Assembly: GCA_041485125.1 (NCBI GenBank)
Contig: JBGPIT010000032.1
Span: 1 to 23,685, forward strand
Reading direction: 5' to 3'
Length of the DNA: 23,685 nt
DNA from: JBGPIT01 sp041485125
Lineage (GTDB): Bacteria; Desulfobacterota; Binatia; UTPRO1
Positions 23,292-23,685 of the stretch are shown piece after piece; positions within the stretch are counted from its first letter, which is position 1; each line of letters opens with the position of its first letter. Under the pieces are notes generated by a model, which saw only the letters and a list, made by a program, of their open reading frames with translations, did no database searches and was not told the origin of the DNA. Both the position numbers and the translations under genes were made by a program.

Positions 23292-23685
23292 CAGGCGCTT
23301 TCCTTCTCCTTCTGCAGGCGGCGGCGCTCGAGCTCCTCGCGGTTGGGGAAGCTCTCGAGACGCATGCCGAAGCCGAGACCCATCTCGTGGAGGATCTCGC
23401 GGATCTCGTTCAGGCTCTTGCGCCCGAAGTTCTTGGTCTTGAGCATCTCCTGCTCGGAGCGCTGCACCAGCTCGCCGATGAACTTGATGTCGGCGTTCTG
23501 CAGGCAGTTGGCGGAGCGGACGGAGAGCTCGAGCTCGTCGACCGGCCGAAAGAGGTTCTCGTTGACCTTGCCCTCGCTGATCTCCTCGACGGGCTCGGTG
23601 GTTTCGATCTCCTCCTCGAAGTTGATGAAGATCTCGAGCTGATCTTGCAGGATGCGGGCGGCGTGCGCGAGCGCGTCGTCGGGAC
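23291..23685 (-). CDS. rpoA: DNA-directed RNA polymerase subunit alpha (5' part outside window)
   Basis: Only about the last 130 residues are present, translated directly from the minus strand. They begin PDDALAHAARILQDQLEIF, the end of the alpha N-terminal domain. An acidic linker follows (EEEIETTEPVEEISEGKVNE), then the alpha C-terminal domain: LFRPVDELELSVRSANCLQ, DIKFIGELVQRSEQEMLKTK and NFGRKSLNEIREILHEMGL. The alpha-CTD contacts UP elements and activators; the Arg and Asn-Cys-Leu surface (RSANCL) is conserved. It ends in a short basic tail. The stop overlaps the rplQ start, the canonical rpoA-rplQ order of the alpha operon. Confidence 0.98.
   Translation of the reverse strand, partial: PDDALAHAARILQDQLEIFINFEEEIETTEPVEEISEGKVNENLFRPVDELELSVRSANCLQNADIKFIGELVQRSEQEMLKTKNFGRKSLNEIREILHEMGLGFGMRLESFPNREELERRRLQKEKESA

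Overview
This is a high-GC window (roughly 70% by eye) in which every convincing gene lies on the minus strand, so transcription runs from position 23685 towards 1. The gene content fits a Gram-negative, LPS-bearing bacterium: LptD, nucleotide-sugar genes, a GspE/PilB ATPase, and rpoA-rplQ followed by argS, a SPOR protein and trpEGDCFBA-accD-folC. That order and composition suggest a deltaproteobacterial-type lineage (Desulfobacterota, Binatota or similar). This is inference; no taxonomic marker could be searched.

Layout in transcription order. (1) 23685-22791: the C-terminal part of rpoA and then rplQ, the end of the ribosomal-protein/alpha operon, closed by a 13-bp hairpin. (2) 22790-22479: the only sizeable intergenic region (312 nt). 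It holds the hairpin, a candidate promoter and a possible Arg-rich leader ORF that overlaps the argS start by ATGA. (3) 22478-19967: argS and a SPOR-domain membrane protein. (4) 19961-13345: a complete trpE-trpG-trpD-trpC-trpF-trpB-trpA set for chorismate to tryptophan. (5) 13382-8438: accD (fatty acid synthesis), folC (folate polyglutamylation) and lptD (LPS export to the outer membrane). (6) 8441-3781: nucleotide-sugar genes, an RmlA/RmlC/RmlB-type dTDP-sugar set and then a phosphomannose-isomerase-type cupin, gmd and rmd for GDP-D-rhamnose. (7) 3689-1: a GspE/PilB-type secretion or pilus ATPase, a polyprenyl-phosphate-type family 2 glycosyltransferase and a truncated alkaline-phosphatase-superfamily phosphodiesterase.

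From argS to rmd no gap exceeds 13 nt and eight junctions are 4-base ATGA/GTGA overlaps, so about 18.7 kb and 17 genes could be one transcription unit. It would join translation, tryptophan, fatty acid and folate metabolism to LPS assembly and surface-sugar synthesis.

Most genes are ordinary housekeeping genes. The best candidates for something undescribed are non-coding or local: (a) the argS leader, with a short Arg-rich ORF behind a good ribosome binding site, an SD-sequestering stem, and a 12-bp terminator-like hairpin with a U-rich tail inside argS codons 18-30; (b) a 34-bp perfect palindrome inside the extreme 5' end of lptD; (c) a roughly 80-bp AT-rich, rare-codon patch inside gmd. I saw no mobile element, CRISPR array, tRNA or rRNA.
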